Assembly (NCBI RefSeq): GCF_001273775.1
Contig: NZ_CP011801.1
Coordinates: 3,264,001 to 3,328,000, forward strand
Reading direction: 5' to 3'
DNA length: 64,000 bases
Source: Nitrospira moscoviensis
GTDB lineage: Bacteria > Nitrospirota > Nitrospiria > Nitrospirales > Nitrospiraceae
Both the position numbers and the translations under genes were made by a program. Below are positions 44,327-52,779 of this stretch, piece by piece. The first letter of the stretch is position 1, and each line of letters starts with the position of its first letter. The notes beneath the pieces are model-generated. The model did no database searches. It saw only the letters and a list, made by a program, of their open reading frames with translations, and was not told where the DNA came from.

Positions 44327-45406
44327 CTAAGCGGCCATTCGAGCCTTCACAGGTTCCGACTGACAGAGCAAATCAAGTAACATCTTCACACGCTCATTCC
44401 ATGCAGCCATTCCATAGACTTCTAATGTCCGTCTGCGCAAATATTCACGGTCACAAAATCTTTCACTTGCTCTCTTTTCAAGAACTTCCACAATCGTGTC
44501 GGCTATCATTTTCGTATCGTCTGGATTCACTAGGAGCCCTATCTCACCGTTCAGAAGGCCTTCACGGCATCCATACCCATCGCTTGCCACGACGGGTACA
44601 CCACATGCCAGAGACTCAATAAAGACAATGCCGAAACCCTCGAACTTCGATGGTAGTACAAATACATCTGCAAGATTGTAGTAATCGACCCGCTCACTGT
44701 CCGAGATCGGTCCGGCAACAATAACGCTTCCATCAAGAACGGAAGATTCATGAAGAAGGGTGTTCACCCGATCATCGTGACCGCTCCCTACGATTAGATA
44801 GACGGCGTCGGGAATCCTTTTCAATACACGAGGGAAAGACCTTAACACCCTATCCTGACCTTTATGTTCAGAGGTCGCAAGACGAGCCAAGGAGAGAATG
44901 ACAGGGCGACCTGCAATATTGAACTTTTCAATTAGCGATTGGCTCTTCTCCTTGATGTGAAAAATGGATCCATCCACAGCGCTCGGCAGCATAAAAATCT
45001 GGTCTTTCTTTTCAGGGAACTGACGAAGGATTAAATCTTTCGTATATTCCGAAATCGTAATGATGAGCTGCGCACCAAGCACTCCCTGACGCTTCAACAA
45101 CCCATTGACTTTTATGACTTCGATTCCATAGAGAGCGAGTGTGTACGGCGTACCCCATATCGATTTCAGAATGATACAGACAGGGGAGAAATTGAGGTGA
45201 CCACAAAAGATGATGTCTGGACGATGCTGCACAAACGTGAAGAGGAATCGACAAAGGAACGATGCCTTTGCCATGAACCCTCCCTCTCTTCTCTGGACAA
45301 GGCTGATAGTTGCACCAGCTTGCGAAAGAGCGTAAACGAAGTCCTTATTGTACTTTTCAATCCCCCCTATCCGTTTGACATCGCCGGCGACAAACAACAC
45401 TTTCAT
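44327..45406 (-). CDS. Glycosyltransferase family 4
   Basis: The 359-aa GT-B protein opens KVLFVAGDVKRIGGIEKYNKDFVYALSQAG. The C-terminal donor domain has ILSLARLATSEHKGQDRVLRSF (about 170) and the E-x7-E loop FVLPSKFEGFGIVFIESLACGVPVVAS (about 265). It is a retaining glycosyltransferase for the O-unit. It is followed by a GT2 and preceded by the ABC flippase gene, so it falls in the same low-GC cassette. Specificity unknown. Confidence 0.92.
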   Translation of the reverse strand: MKVLFVAGDVKRIGGIEKYNKDFVYALSQAGATISLVQRREGGFMAKASFLCRFLFTFVQHRPDIIFCGHLNFSPVCIILKSIWGTPYTLALYGIEVIKVNGLLKRQGVLGAQLIITISEYTKDLILRQFPEKKDQIFMLPSAVDGSIFHIKEKSQSLIEKFNIAGRPVILSLARLATSEHKGQDRVLRSFPRVLKRIPDAVYLIVGSGHDDRVNTLLHESSVLDGSVIVAGPISDSERVDYYNLADVFVLPSKFEGFGIVFIESLACGVPVVASDGYGCREGLLNGEIGLLVNPDDTKMIADTIVEVLEKRASERFCDREYLRRRTLEVYGMAAWNERVKMLLDLLCQSEPVKARMAA

Positions 45407-45451
45407 AGTATCACTACCCCACTGAATAGCGATCGCGCATATCTAGCTCCT

Positions 45452-47272
45452 TTACTCCCCGTGAGCCAGAGCACTTCGACGGAAAATAGGTCTAGTAGCC
45501 AAGAGATCATCGTAGGTCCCTTGCGCCACAACGCGTCCACTCTCCAACTCCAGGATCATGTCGCAACAACGCACGGTAGTAAGCCGGTGCGCTATCAGCA
45601 AAACGGTGAGATCACGATCTAGAGCATTAATGGCGTCCATTACAGACTGTTCGGTAGCATCATCGAGTGCGCTAGTAGCTTCATCAAACACCAGCACGCT
45701 TGCTTGCTTATACAGTGCCCGCGCGATGCCGATTCGCTGCCGCTGGCCGCCACTCAAACGAACGCCTCGTTCTCCTACTATGGTGTTGTAGCCTTCTGAC
45801 TGACTCTCGACGCAATCCGTGATCTGAGCCTGGCGTGCAGCGAGCCGAATACGCGCCATATCCATATCGGCGGCTGGCACACCGAGGGCGATGTTTTCAG
45901 CAATGGTCGTATCTGCCAAGAAGATACTCTGAGGAACATGAGCAATGGTTCGCTGCCATGCTCTCAGACGGTTGCCAGCAATGGGCTGGCCGTCTACCAG
46001 AATCTCGCCTTCGGTAGGGACCACTAGGCCCATTAACAAGTCTAGTACGGTGCTCTTTCCGCTACCTGTCCTTCCTACAATGCCGACCCGTGCACCCTTC
46101 GGGATGACTATGCTAAGCCCGTTTACAATCCAAGGTCCGTCGCTCCGATAACGAAAGCGGACTGAGTTGAAGGTGACATTGTCTAGAAACACTAGCGGGG
46201 GCGGAGGAGGCTGTACAGCCTCAGCGGAGAGTGGCTGGTCGAGTAATTGGAGAGTATCGATTACTGACGCGTGGTTCCCAATGACCACAGCCCATGCATT
46301 GTAGCCTTGCTGTAAGGCCGGTAGAATTCGTTGGGCGCCGAGCGCGAGTGCGCCCAATACCGGCAATGCCATAGCGATACCGCCAGATTGACGGCTAAGG
46401 ACGTATGCTACGACCGCGATAACCATCATACCCAGAGCTTCAATGGCATACCGAGGGCAATGGCCCATAAAGATATTGTCGCCTTGTGCGACTCGTAGGG
46501 GTCGATCTGCTCTGCGGTAGGCATCACAATAAACAGCTTGAGTGCCATCTAAGAGTATATCCCGTATACCACCAAGACCTTCCTGCAAAACTTTGATAAC
46601 CTGTGTTTGTTCAGTTGCAATCCGTTCGCTATTACGATTGAGCTTTCTTTTAAACAGAAAAGCGATGGCTCCATAGCTGAGCCCGAATCCGAGAGTTGTC
46701 GCCATAGCTGTCAGGGGATCAATCGCGATCAGCGCAGACGTCACTGCGATCAACAATACGACAGAGCTCAGCAGTATCAGCACTGGAAGCAGAACACCGA
46801 ACACCACACCATTGACCTTGTTAGTTATGCCGTTAATGACTTCGCTACTATTGCGATTAACATGTACGCAATACGGCTGATACAGAGTACGTCGATACAC
46901 CTCTATGCTCAGGTCTGCGCCACAGGCGAATGCCAGCCGGGTGCTCGCCCATAATAGGAGCAAGCGAATCGCTCCTGCGCTCAATGCGGCAATGGCAAAA
47001 CCCATAGTGAAAGGCAAAACCAGTTCATCGGGCGAAGTAATACCCCAAACTCGCATTAATTCGGCAAGCATTGGATGGCTGAAGACCTTCTGTGGTGCTG
47101 TAAGGATTCCGATAAAAGGGAGCACTGCACCGAGGCTGATAACCTCGGCAACAGCGCTCACCAGCATGAGTAGCATTAGAAGAACAAGCTGCCTACGGCG
47201 GCGTGGAGTCAGATTCTCCCAAAGGCGCCATAGCATGGCTAGAAACCCGTTTCTCCACTTGCCTGACATCAT
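45452..47272 (-). CDS. PglK/MsbA-like ABC transporter (half-transporter, lipid-linked sugar flippase candidate)
   Basis: From the ATG at 47272 the product is about 606 aa. Six membrane segments lie at about residues 20-300. The C-terminal ATPase domain has RVGIVGRTGSGKSTVLDLLM (Walker A), LSGGQRQRIGIARAL (signature) and VLVFDEATSALDD (Walker B). This architecture fits PglK-type flippases of lipid-linked oligosaccharides and MsbA. No Wzx flippase gene or Wzm/Wzt pair is seen in the window, so this may supply flipping for the O-unit. The upstream 21 codons are not family-like. Confidence 0.9.
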   Translation of the reverse strand: MMSGKWRNGFLAMLWRLWENLTPRRRRQLVLLMLLMLVSAVAEVISLGAVLPFIGILTAPQKVFSHPMLAELMRVWGITSPDELVLPFTMGFAIAALSAGAIRLLLLWASTRLAFACGADLSIEVYRRTLYQPYCVHVNRNSSEVINGITNKVNGVVFGVLLPVLILLSSVVLLIAVTSALIAIDPLTAMATTLGFGLSYGAIAFLFKRKLNRNSERIATEQTQVIKVLQEGLGGIRDILLDGTQAVYCDAYRRADRPLRVAQGDNIFMGHCPRYAIEALGMMVIAVVAYVLSRQSGGIAMALPVLGALALGAQRILPALQQGYNAWAVVIGNHASVIDTLQLLDQPLSAEAVQPPPPPLVFLDNVTFNSVRFRYRSDGPWIVNGLSIVIPKGARVGIVGRTGSGKSTVLDLLMGLVVPTEGEILVDGQPIAGNRLRAWQRTIAHVPQSIFLADTTIAENIALGVPAADMDMARIRLAARQAQITDCVESQSEGYNTIVGERGVRLSGGQRQRIGIARALYKQASVLVFDEATSALDDATEQSVMDAINALDRDLTVLLIAHRLTTVRCCDMILELESGRVVAQGTYDDLLATRPIFRRSALAHGE

Positions 47273-47374
47273 CTCATGTCGAACTAGAACGAAACGACTC
47301 GATTGAGTATGTGGCGGGAATTCAGAACTAAGCAAGGCAGGATGTTAAGCCGAATTGATTCAAAATTACTGTGC

Positions 47375-48466
47375 CTACTCATGCTGACTCAAAACATCAT
47401 AGCCGTGTTTCTTTACAAGCTTGTCTCTTTCAGCAGACTTCAAATCCGCACAGACCATTTCATCGACCAATTGCTGAAATGTAATCTTTGGCACCCAACC
47501 GAGCTTCGTCCTTGCCTTCGATGAGTCACCGAGAAGGGACTGGACTTCTGCAGGGCGGAAGTACCGGGGGTCCACTGCCACAATACATTTTCCGCTAGCA
47601 TCATATCCCCTTTCATCGATACCAGTCCCTTGCCAATGAATCGAAATTCCCAATTTCTTAGCGACCGCCTCAATAAAATACCGCACACTGTGTTGAACAC
47701 CCGTGGCAACCACAAAATCTTCAGGGTGTTCCTGCTGCAGCATCAGCCATTGCATTTCCACATAGTCTTTCGCATGTCCCCAGTCACGCTTAGCATCGAG
47801 ATTCCCGATGTACAAAGTGTCTTGAAGGCCCATCTTGATGCGCGTCAATGCACGAGTAATCTTGCGAGTGACGAAGTTCTCGCCTCGAAGAGGAGATTCA
47901 TGATTGAATAGGATGCCGTTGCATGCGTAGATGCCGTACGATTCACGATAATTTACTGTGATCCAATAAGCATACAGCTTCGCTACACCATACGGAGATC
48001 TGGGATAAAATGGCGTAGATTCTCTCTGCGGAGTCTCTCTTACCAGACCATATAGCTCAGACGTGGAGGCTTGGTAAAATTTGGTCTTCTTTTCCAATCC
48101 TAATATCCGAATTGCTTCCAAGAGCCGTAAAGTTCCTACCCCATCAACGTCTGCTGTATATTCGGGAGATTCAAACGAAACAGCCACGTGGCTCTGAGCA
48201 GCTAGATTATAAATCTCATCTGGCTTGGTCTGTTGAATAATTCTCGTCAAGTTAGAGGAATCGGTAAGATCGCCATGATGCAAGAAAAACCTCACACCCT
48301 CTAGATGTGGATCTCGATAGAGATGATCTATCCTTGCTGTATTAAAGAAGGATGCTCGGCGCTTGATCCCATGTACGATGTAACCTTTTTCCAACAACAG
48401 TTCCGTTAGATAAGCCCCATCTTGTCCAGTAACCCCAGTCACGAGCGCTACTTTTTTCGTTAGCAC
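47375..48466 (-). CDS. gmd: GDP-mannose 4,6-dehydratase
   Basis: The 363-aa protein begins [33 protein letters not shown], with [35 protein letters not shown] and [11 protein letters not shown]. Canonical GMD motifs [13 protein letters not shown] and [16 protein letters not shown] are present. It makes GDP-4-keto-6-deoxymannose from GDP-mannose. No GDP-fucose synthase or GDP-rhamnose reductase is next to it; one may lie elsewhere. It is the first biosynthetic gene after the NusG-like gene. Confidence 0.95.
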   Translation of the reverse strand: MLTKKVALVTGVTGQDGAYLTELLLEKGYIVHGIKRRASFFNTARIDHLYRDPHLEGVRFFLHHGDLTDSSNLTRIIQQTKPDEIYNLAAQSHVAVSFESPEYTADVDGVGTLRLLEAIRILGLEKKTKFYQASTSELYGLVRETPQRESTPFYPRSPYGVAKLYAYWITVNYRESYGIYACNGILFNHESPLRGENFVTRKITRALTRIKMGLQDTLYIGNLDAKRDWGHAKDYVEMQWLMLQQEHPEDFVVATGVQHSVRYFIEAVAKKLGISIHWQGTGIDERGYDASGKCIVAVDPRYFRPAEVQSLLGDSSKARTKLGWVPKITFQQLVDEMVCADLKSAERDKLVKKHGYDVLSQHE

Positions 48467-48495
48467 GCCTTACTCCCCTAGCTGGCTTTGCCGCA

Positions 48496-48999
48496 TTATG
48501 ACGGCATGACGTCTCTTACATCAATTTCCACCGCAGCCGCCTGCTGAATCAAATGGACGCCGAGCACCAACCGATGGCGTTTGTCTTTGCGCAGCAGAAC
48601 GCCGTGCACACCCTGCAACGGCCCACGGACGACTTCGACTCGCATGCCTTCATGGAGATACGGATGTGGATCGTACGGCAGCACGCTCGTCATGAGCCGG
48701 CGGAGCGCGTCGATCTCTTCTTCCGGGATGGGCTCCGGCCGGCTGCCGCTGCCGACGATCTCGACGACGCCGGTGACCTTCTGCACCGGCACTTTATCGT
48801 GCTGCGCGAAGCGCACAAAGCAATAGCCGGAAAACAGCGGCACTTCGATTTCTTTCTTCCGATCTTTCCACTGGCTCAAGCGCTTCACGGTCGGCAGCAG
48901 CGGCTCGATCCCTTGCTTGTCCAGCTGATCACGGACCACTTTTTCGTGGCGGGACTTTGTGCGAAGGGCGTACCAGTGAAGACTGTCTATCTGGTCCAT
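48496..48999 (-). CDS. UpxY/RfaH-like NusG paralogue (transcription elongation factor)
   Basis: The 167-aa protein has the NGN fold opening LHWYALRTKSRHEKVVRDQL and LFSGYCFVRFAQHDKVPVQKV, then a KOW domain GMRVEVVRGPLQGVHGVLLR near residue 120. Such specialised NusG paralogues are encoded at the start of long polysaccharide operons and suppress premature termination. The first seven residues (MDQIDSL) and the start codon come from repeat arm C. It sits between the four-helix-bundle gene and gmd, consistent with control of the cluster reading from 50 kb downward. Confidence 0.92.
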   Translation of the reverse strand: MDQIDSLHWYALRTKSRHEKVVRDQLDKQGIEPLLPTVKRLSQWKDRKKEIEVPLFSGYCFVRFAQHDKVPVQKVTGVVEIVGSGSRPEPIPEEEIDALRRLMTSVLPYDPHPYLHEGMRVEVVRGPLQGVHGVLLRKDKRHRLVLGVHLIQQAAAVEIDVRDVMPS

Positions 49000-49025
49000 C
49001 TGGTCTATCTCGTCTGTCTCGTCTT
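48984..49025. repeat. Left inverted arm C (GTCTATCTGGTCT-type short repeats)
   Basis: Units GTCTATCTGGTC, CATCTGGTC and TATCTCGTC lie across the end of the four-helix-bundle gene and the start of the NusG-like gene, providing the stop codon of one and the start codon of the other. The complement occurs at 49391-49453. Confidence 0.87.
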
Positions 49026-49385
49026 AGTTCGGAGGTATTTGATGAGTCCGGAGATGATTTTGCTGGTCTTCTCCACTTGCGCATAAATGTCGTCGAAGCT
49101 GTCTTGGGAAAGATACTTTTGGTCAATCGCGACATAGAGATGGCTTTGGACTTCGGCTGAGGAAGACATAGCGATAAATAAAAATTGGACGAATTCTTTG
49201 TCAGAATGCCGGACGAATCCTTCAGCGATGTTCGACATAACAGATACAGAAGCCGCTTGAATCTGCCCGCATAGTCTAACGTCACGTTGCCAGATCGGAT
49301 TTCGACTTATCGCTTCATAGACCTGCCGCGTGAGTTTCCGAGCTTCTTTCCAGCAATCGAGATCTTCAAATCGAGTGAATTTCAT
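49005..49385 (-). CDS. Four-helix-bundle protein, S23/IVP-like (copy C)
   Basis: The 126-aa protein shows RFEDLDCWKEARKLTRQVYE, QIQAASVSVMSNIAEGFVRHS and FVQFLFIAMSSSAEVQSHLYVAID, closely resembling copy A. The last residues (RTKTRQTR) are encoded by repeat arm C, beyond the usual family end. It lies between a winged-helix regulator and the NusG-like gene, in their orientation. Function unknown. Confidence 0.88.
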   Translation of the reverse strand: MKFTRFEDLDCWKEARKLTRQVYEAISRNPIWQRDVRLCGQIQAASVSVMSNIAEGFVRHSDKEFVQFLFIAMSSSAEVQSHLYVAIDQKYLSQDSFDDIYAQVEKTSKIISGLIKYLRTKTRQTR

Positions 49386-49390
49386 GGCAT

Positions 49391-49453
49391 CCGTCTGGCT
49401 GGTCTATCTGGTCGACGAGATAGACGAGATAGACATCTTCCACCAGATAGACG
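49391..49453. repeat. Right inverted arm C (partly self-complementary)
   Basis: Contains GTCTGGCTGGTCTATCTGG then GACGAGATAGACGAGATAGA and a further ACCAGATAGAC. The second block is the complement of arm C at 48984-49025, and the first block repeats it in the same sense, so the arm can also fold on itself. Confidence 0.83.
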
Positions 49454-49526
49454 GTTTTGGACACAGCTTCGCCCTCTCACTTACAGTCGGATCAAAAAAC
49501 GGCGCACAATATGGTCGACCGATGCG

Positions 49527-50114
49527 CTAAGCCCTGAAGCCCAGCGTCAACACTTTGTCCCGGGGGACGCCGGATCGGACCAACTGCTCTTCGCAGTCCG
49601 TCGACCCGTCGAAATCGGCGATCAAGACCCGGTCGAATTGCCACTGTCCGATGCGATCTACCGACGATACCGGATAAGACAGAAATGACTCGCGTGAGTC
49701 TTCGTCCACGAATCCGACACAGGTCAAATTCATCTCTCTCAAAGAGAGATAGGCCAGCTCGGCCAATTCTCCCGTCCCGCAGATCACGACACGCTGCCCC
49801 GGCGCCCCATCGAGCGGCGCCAACATGTCGCTCAGTCGCTCCCGGATATCTCGGTAGTAGGAAAGCGAATACTTCATGTATTGATAGGTCAGCCGCGATT
49901 TTTCGCTGAGGCCTTGCGGCGTCAAGAGATACCGGATCCGGTTGCCTGGAATCGTCGAGATTTTAATGTAGCCCTTGCGGGCGAGACGCTTGAGATAGAG
50001 ATTCGTCAAGCCGAGAGCCACGCCGAGCTTCGACGCGAGCGACCTCTGGGTGATCGCGCCGTCGCGCTCCAACTCCGAGAGCACCACAAGATCTCGTTGG
50101 CCCTCTAGATCCAA
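49527..50114 (-). CDS. Winged-helix regulator with C-terminal Rossmann-like domain
   Basis: The 195-aa protein starts at a TTG (50114) with GAGG eight bases upstream. Residues 1-75 form a winged helix (LSELERDGAITQRSLASKLGVALGLTNLYLKRLARKGYIKI). Residues 105-190 resemble a PglD- or CoA-binding-type Rossmann fold (GQRVVICGTGELAELAYLSLREMNLTCVGFVDEDS). It is a transcription regulator that may sense a nucleotide sugar or cofactor. It is the first gene downstream of a good -35 and a 21-bp dyad, so it may regulate itself and the polysaccharide operon beyond it. I do not recognise a named family. Confidence 0.82.
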   Translation of the reverse strand: MDLEGQRDLVVLSELERDGAITQRSLASKLGVALGLTNLYLKRLARKGYIKISTIPGNRIRYLLTPQGLSEKSRLTYQYMKYSLSYYRDIRERLSDMLAPLDGAPGQRVVICGTGELAELAYLSLREMNLTCVGFVDEDSRESFLSYPVSSVDRIGQWQFDRVLIADFDGSTDCEEQLVRSGVPRDKVLTLGFRA

Positions 50115-50136
50115 TCCACAACCTCAAGGAGAGCGG

Positions 50137-50157
50137 CCCGTTCAATAACTGAACGGG
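50137..50157. promoter_or_regulatory. Candidate operator of the winged-helix regulator
   Basis: CCCGTTCA and TGAACGGG flank a 5-bp spacer as a perfect 8-bp inverted repeat. It covers the -10 region of the promoter reading into the regulator gene, the classic place for an autorepressor site. Binding by the encoded regulator is inferred. Confidence 0.6.
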
Positions 50158-50170
50158 AAATAAATGTCAA
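50142..50170 (-). promoter_or_regulatory. Candidate promoter of the polysaccharide regulator operon
   Basis: TTGACA (50165-50170, minus strand) is a perfect -35 hexamer. A 17-bp spacer leads to TATTGA (50142-50147), a weak -10 that overlaps the dyad. No other promoter this good was seen in the minus-strand cluster. Confidence 0.45.
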
Positions 50171-50261
50171 CACAAGTTTTGTGGATCAGCAGGTAAAAAA
50201 TTGGCAAGGATGTGTAGTGTCTGAGAAACGAAGTTGGCAGGATCACGAGCGAGCTGAAAGA

Positions 50262-51065
50262 TTATCCATAGTTCTTCTCCACCAACGTGTGGCCGTAACG
50301 GAATTGTTCGTATCGTCTTCGCCATGCCGAGTGAAAATCAGTCCAACGGCGCTGGAACCAGTTGCCGCGTATCGTTCGGTTCCACTTCTTCTTAAAATGG
50401 GCAAGGTTCTCGGCCGGGTACGCCTTGGTTTCAGATCGCTTGATGGCATCCTGCGTCACCATTCCGAAGTGATGGATCAGGACCGATCCCGTCGTGCCGA
50501 TGGAAAACCCGGATTCTTGAGCGCGCCAAAAAAAGTCGATGTCTTCGCATCCTCCGTACGCAAATCCTTCATCAAAGAGGCCGATCCGGTCGAACACTTC
50601 CCGTCTCACTAGAAAACATGCGCCGTAGAGCTCTGCTCGGACCGCGTTGCGACAACAGCCGGTAAACTCGCGCGCATACGCCTCTAACTCATAGTTCAAC
50701 GGTCCTTCGCGCGCGGCGGGACTCACGATTCCGTGGCTCGTTCCTTCCATATAACGCAACAAACCTTCCAACCAGCCCGGCGTCACCACGATATCGTTAT
50801 TCAGGATGCCAATGACGCGTCCAGAACTGGCCCTCACGCCCTGATTCCAGGCCTTGGCGCAGCCCAGGTTGGTTTTGTTCGTGATAACCGTTGCCTGTTG
50901 ATCTTGAAGATATTCGGGCGTACCGTCCGACGACGCATTGTCCACGAGAATCAGCTCATAGGGCTGGGGAGTATGTCGCCGAATCGACTCAAGACACTGT
51001 CGAGTGTAGTGAAGCTGATTATAGAGGGGGATCACCAGACTGATGAGGTGAGCACGATCCGTCAC
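50262..51065 (-). CDS. Glycosyltransferase family 2 (WcaA-like)
   Basis: The 267-aa GT-A protein starts at a GTG that overlaps the GT4 stop as GTGA. LISLVIPLYNQLHYTRQCLESI and LILVDNASSDGTPEYL give the nucleotide-binding site, VIGILNNDIVVTPGWLEGLL the DxD region and GGCEDIDFFWRAQESGFSI the catalytic acidic segment. Rhamnosyl or other single-sugar transfer is the usual role. It is the last gene of the 50-64 kb operon. Confidence 0.9.
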   Translation of the reverse strand: MTDRAHLISLVIPLYNQLHYTRQCLESIRRHTPQPYELILVDNASSDGTPEYLQDQQATVITNKTNLGCAKAWNQGVRASSGRVIGILNNDIVVTPGWLEGLLRYMEGTSHGIVSPAAREGPLNYELEAYAREFTGCCRNAVRAELYGACFLVRREVFDRIGLFDEGFAYGGCEDIDFFWRAQESGFSIGTTGSVLIHHFGMVTQDAIKRSETKAYPAENLAHFKKKWNRTIRGNWFQRRWTDFHSAWRRRYEQFRYGHTLVEKNYG

Positions 51066-52219
51066 GCGCGATCTCCTTCAGCGGCAATAGGCGCAACCGG
51101 CGCGATGGCGGCATATGCCGACGTCAGGCCTTGCATCATCGCATCAATGGTAAAGTGCGTCTTGGCCCTGTCTTGGCCGGCTCGAGCGAACCGCTCCCGC
51201 TTCTCCAAATTCTTCAACAAGACCCTAACCGCCTCGGCCAATGCTCCAGGGTCATCCGGCGGGACGAGCAGGCCGGTTTCTTCGTGTACGATCACTTCCG
51301 GCAAACCGCCGGTTGCCGTTCCTATCACCGCTTTCCCCATCGCCATGGCCTCGATCACGGCGATCCCGAAACCTTCCATCCGGGACGGCTGAACATAGAG
51401 ATCCATGGCCGCGATATAGGGATAGACCGGGTCCTGAAAGCCTGCGAACTGCACGTGCCTGGAAAGCTCAAGCGCCTGGACCTGTGACCGCAGGGCGCGC
51501 TCGTAGGCAGGGTCTCCCGTGCCTACGATGACATACTGCACCGATGGTTCTGTTTTCACCACACGAGCGAGGGCGGCGAGCATCACATCGTAGCCTTTTC
51601 GCTCAAACAGGTTGGCCACCGTTCCCAATAACAGGGCGTCCGGCGGGATCGATAATTGCCGCCGAACCGCTTGTCGATCACACGCGAGCGCACCGGGTGG
51701 AAGGTCCAATCCGCTATACAATGTGCGGACGCGGGCAGCATCAATTCCCGAAGCCTTGATCGATTCCTCGATCTGCCGGGACACCGCCAGTACGAGGCCC
51801 GCGTGATTCAGCCGATATCGAGAGACTTTGGGCGGCTCGATCTCCTGGCGTACGTGTGCAATCACCGGGAGGTTCATTCCATTTACAGCGAGCATGGTCT
51901 GGGGAACCCACCAGATATCGTTGACGTGAACCACGTCGGGGTTCAACCGTTCGAGCATCATGGCCAACTGCCGCACCGCGCGCCGACGCCGGAACATCGT
52001 GGTCCATTTCCGCCATGGCGGAAACTCCGCGGCATGGACCGGCGCACGGCGCATGCGGAGTTCCGCCGATAACGCTCCATCCGGGGGACAAATCACTATT
52101 GGCGTGAGCCCGTGTTGAGGCAAGCGCTCGACATAGAGCAACAGTTCCCGCTCAGCGCCGCCGATCGCCGCGACTCCGTGAATGAAGACCACCGTCGGAG
52201 TCTTGCGCGGCTCCATCAT
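51062..52219 (-). CDS. Glycosyltransferase family 4
   Basis: From the ATG at 52219 (ATGA overlap with the methyltransferase stop) the product is 385 aa. It starts TPTVVFIHGVAAIGGAERELLLYVERL and has GTVANLFERKGYDVMLAAL (about 210) and LYVQPSRMEGFGIAVIEAMAMGKAVIGTATGG (about 285), the GT4 donor loop. It is a cell-surface polysaccharide or LPS-core transferase. Sugar unknown. Confidence 0.92.
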   Translation of the reverse strand: MMEPRKTPTVVFIHGVAAIGGAERELLLYVERLPQHGLTPIVICPPDGALSAELRMRRAPVHAAEFPPWRKWTTMFRRRRAVRQLAMMLERLNPDVVHVNDIWWVPQTMLAVNGMNLPVIAHVRQEIEPPKVSRYRLNHAGLVLAVSRQIEESIKASGIDAARVRTLYSGLDLPPGALACDRQAVRRQLSIPPDALLLGTVANLFERKGYDVMLAALARVVKTEPSVQYVIVGTGDPAYERALRSQVQALELSRHVQFAGFQDPVYPYIAAMDLYVQPSRMEGFGIAVIEAMAMGKAVIGTATGGLPEVIVHEETGLLVPPDDPGALAEAVRVLLKNLEKRERFARAGQDRAKTHFTIDAMMQGLTSAYAAIAPVAPIAAEGDRA

Positions 52220-52779
52220 TTCGATTTCCGCGCCCGCAGGGTCACATGCATGTTGTCCACGACGTTCCAGAGGTAGCGACGGCACCGTTTTTGGAGGTAT
52301 TCGGGAAACCATCGGAAGGGCTTCCGCACTTCATACACAATCTTCTCGATCGCAAAGTCGGTCCGCACTCCGTAGTCCGTCGGAGACTCAAAGTACTGAA
52401 AGGTGTCTTCAGCGATGTAGCGCACGTGAGTCGGGTCCCGGAACGCGCCGCGCGAGGTGTAGTATGGCACGATGATCTCCACGGCAGCGCCCGGCTTACA
52501 GACGCGATACACTTCCTCCATCAGGCCAATGAGGTTCTTCACGTGTTCGATCACGTGGCTCATATACACGAAATCGGCGGCCCCTTCCGTAAGAGGGAGC
52601 GGCTCTTCGAGGTCGCAGACCACGTCGATGCCCGGCTGAGGCCGGCGATCGAAGCCATAGGCTCCCGGCCGCTTATGCGGACCGCAGCCGAGATCAATGA
52701 TGATTTTTTTCACGTCGCCCTGGCTGGATGGGATCTCGCCCACGCAATGACTATGCCGACCTTCCTCGATCAAGGGCAT
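52216..52779 (-). CDS. SAM-dependent methyltransferase
   Basis: From the ATG at 52779 the protein is 187 aa, overlapping the radical SAM stop by 29 bp. KKIIIDLGCGPHKRPGAYGFD is the SAM loop, VVCDLEEPLPLTEGAADFVYMSHVIEHVKNL follows, then CKPGAAVEIIVPYYTSRGAFRDPTHVR. It is the size and pattern of small methyltransferases found in glycan clusters. The frame is open further upstream but only inside the radical SAM gene. The acceptor is unknown. Confidence 0.85.
   Translation of the reverse strand: MPLIEEGRHSHCVGEIPSSQGDVKKIIIDLGCGPHKRPGAYGFDRRPQPGIDVVCDLEEPLPLTEGAADFVYMSHVIEHVKNLIGLMEEVYRVCKPGAAVEIIVPYYTSRGAFRDPTHVRYIAEDTFQYFESPTDYGVRTDFAIEKIVYEVRKPFRWFPEYLQKRCRRYLWNVVDNMHVTLRARKSK

Larger units (their letters stand above)
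48984..49453. mobile_element. Candidate element C: four-helix-bundle gene between inverted short-repeat arms
   Basis: The same arm-gene-arm plan as at 5.5 and 18.6 kb, with a third repeat family. The right arm is itself palindromic (GTCTATCTGGTC followed by GACGAGATAGACGAGATAGA). Inferred as a mobile or repeat-linked unit; no recombinase seen. Confidence 0.45.

Noticed and set aside
50171..50261. Terminator candidate from the T-run (minus strand) after the GT2 stop
   Set aside because: No GC-rich stem precedes the run of T's.
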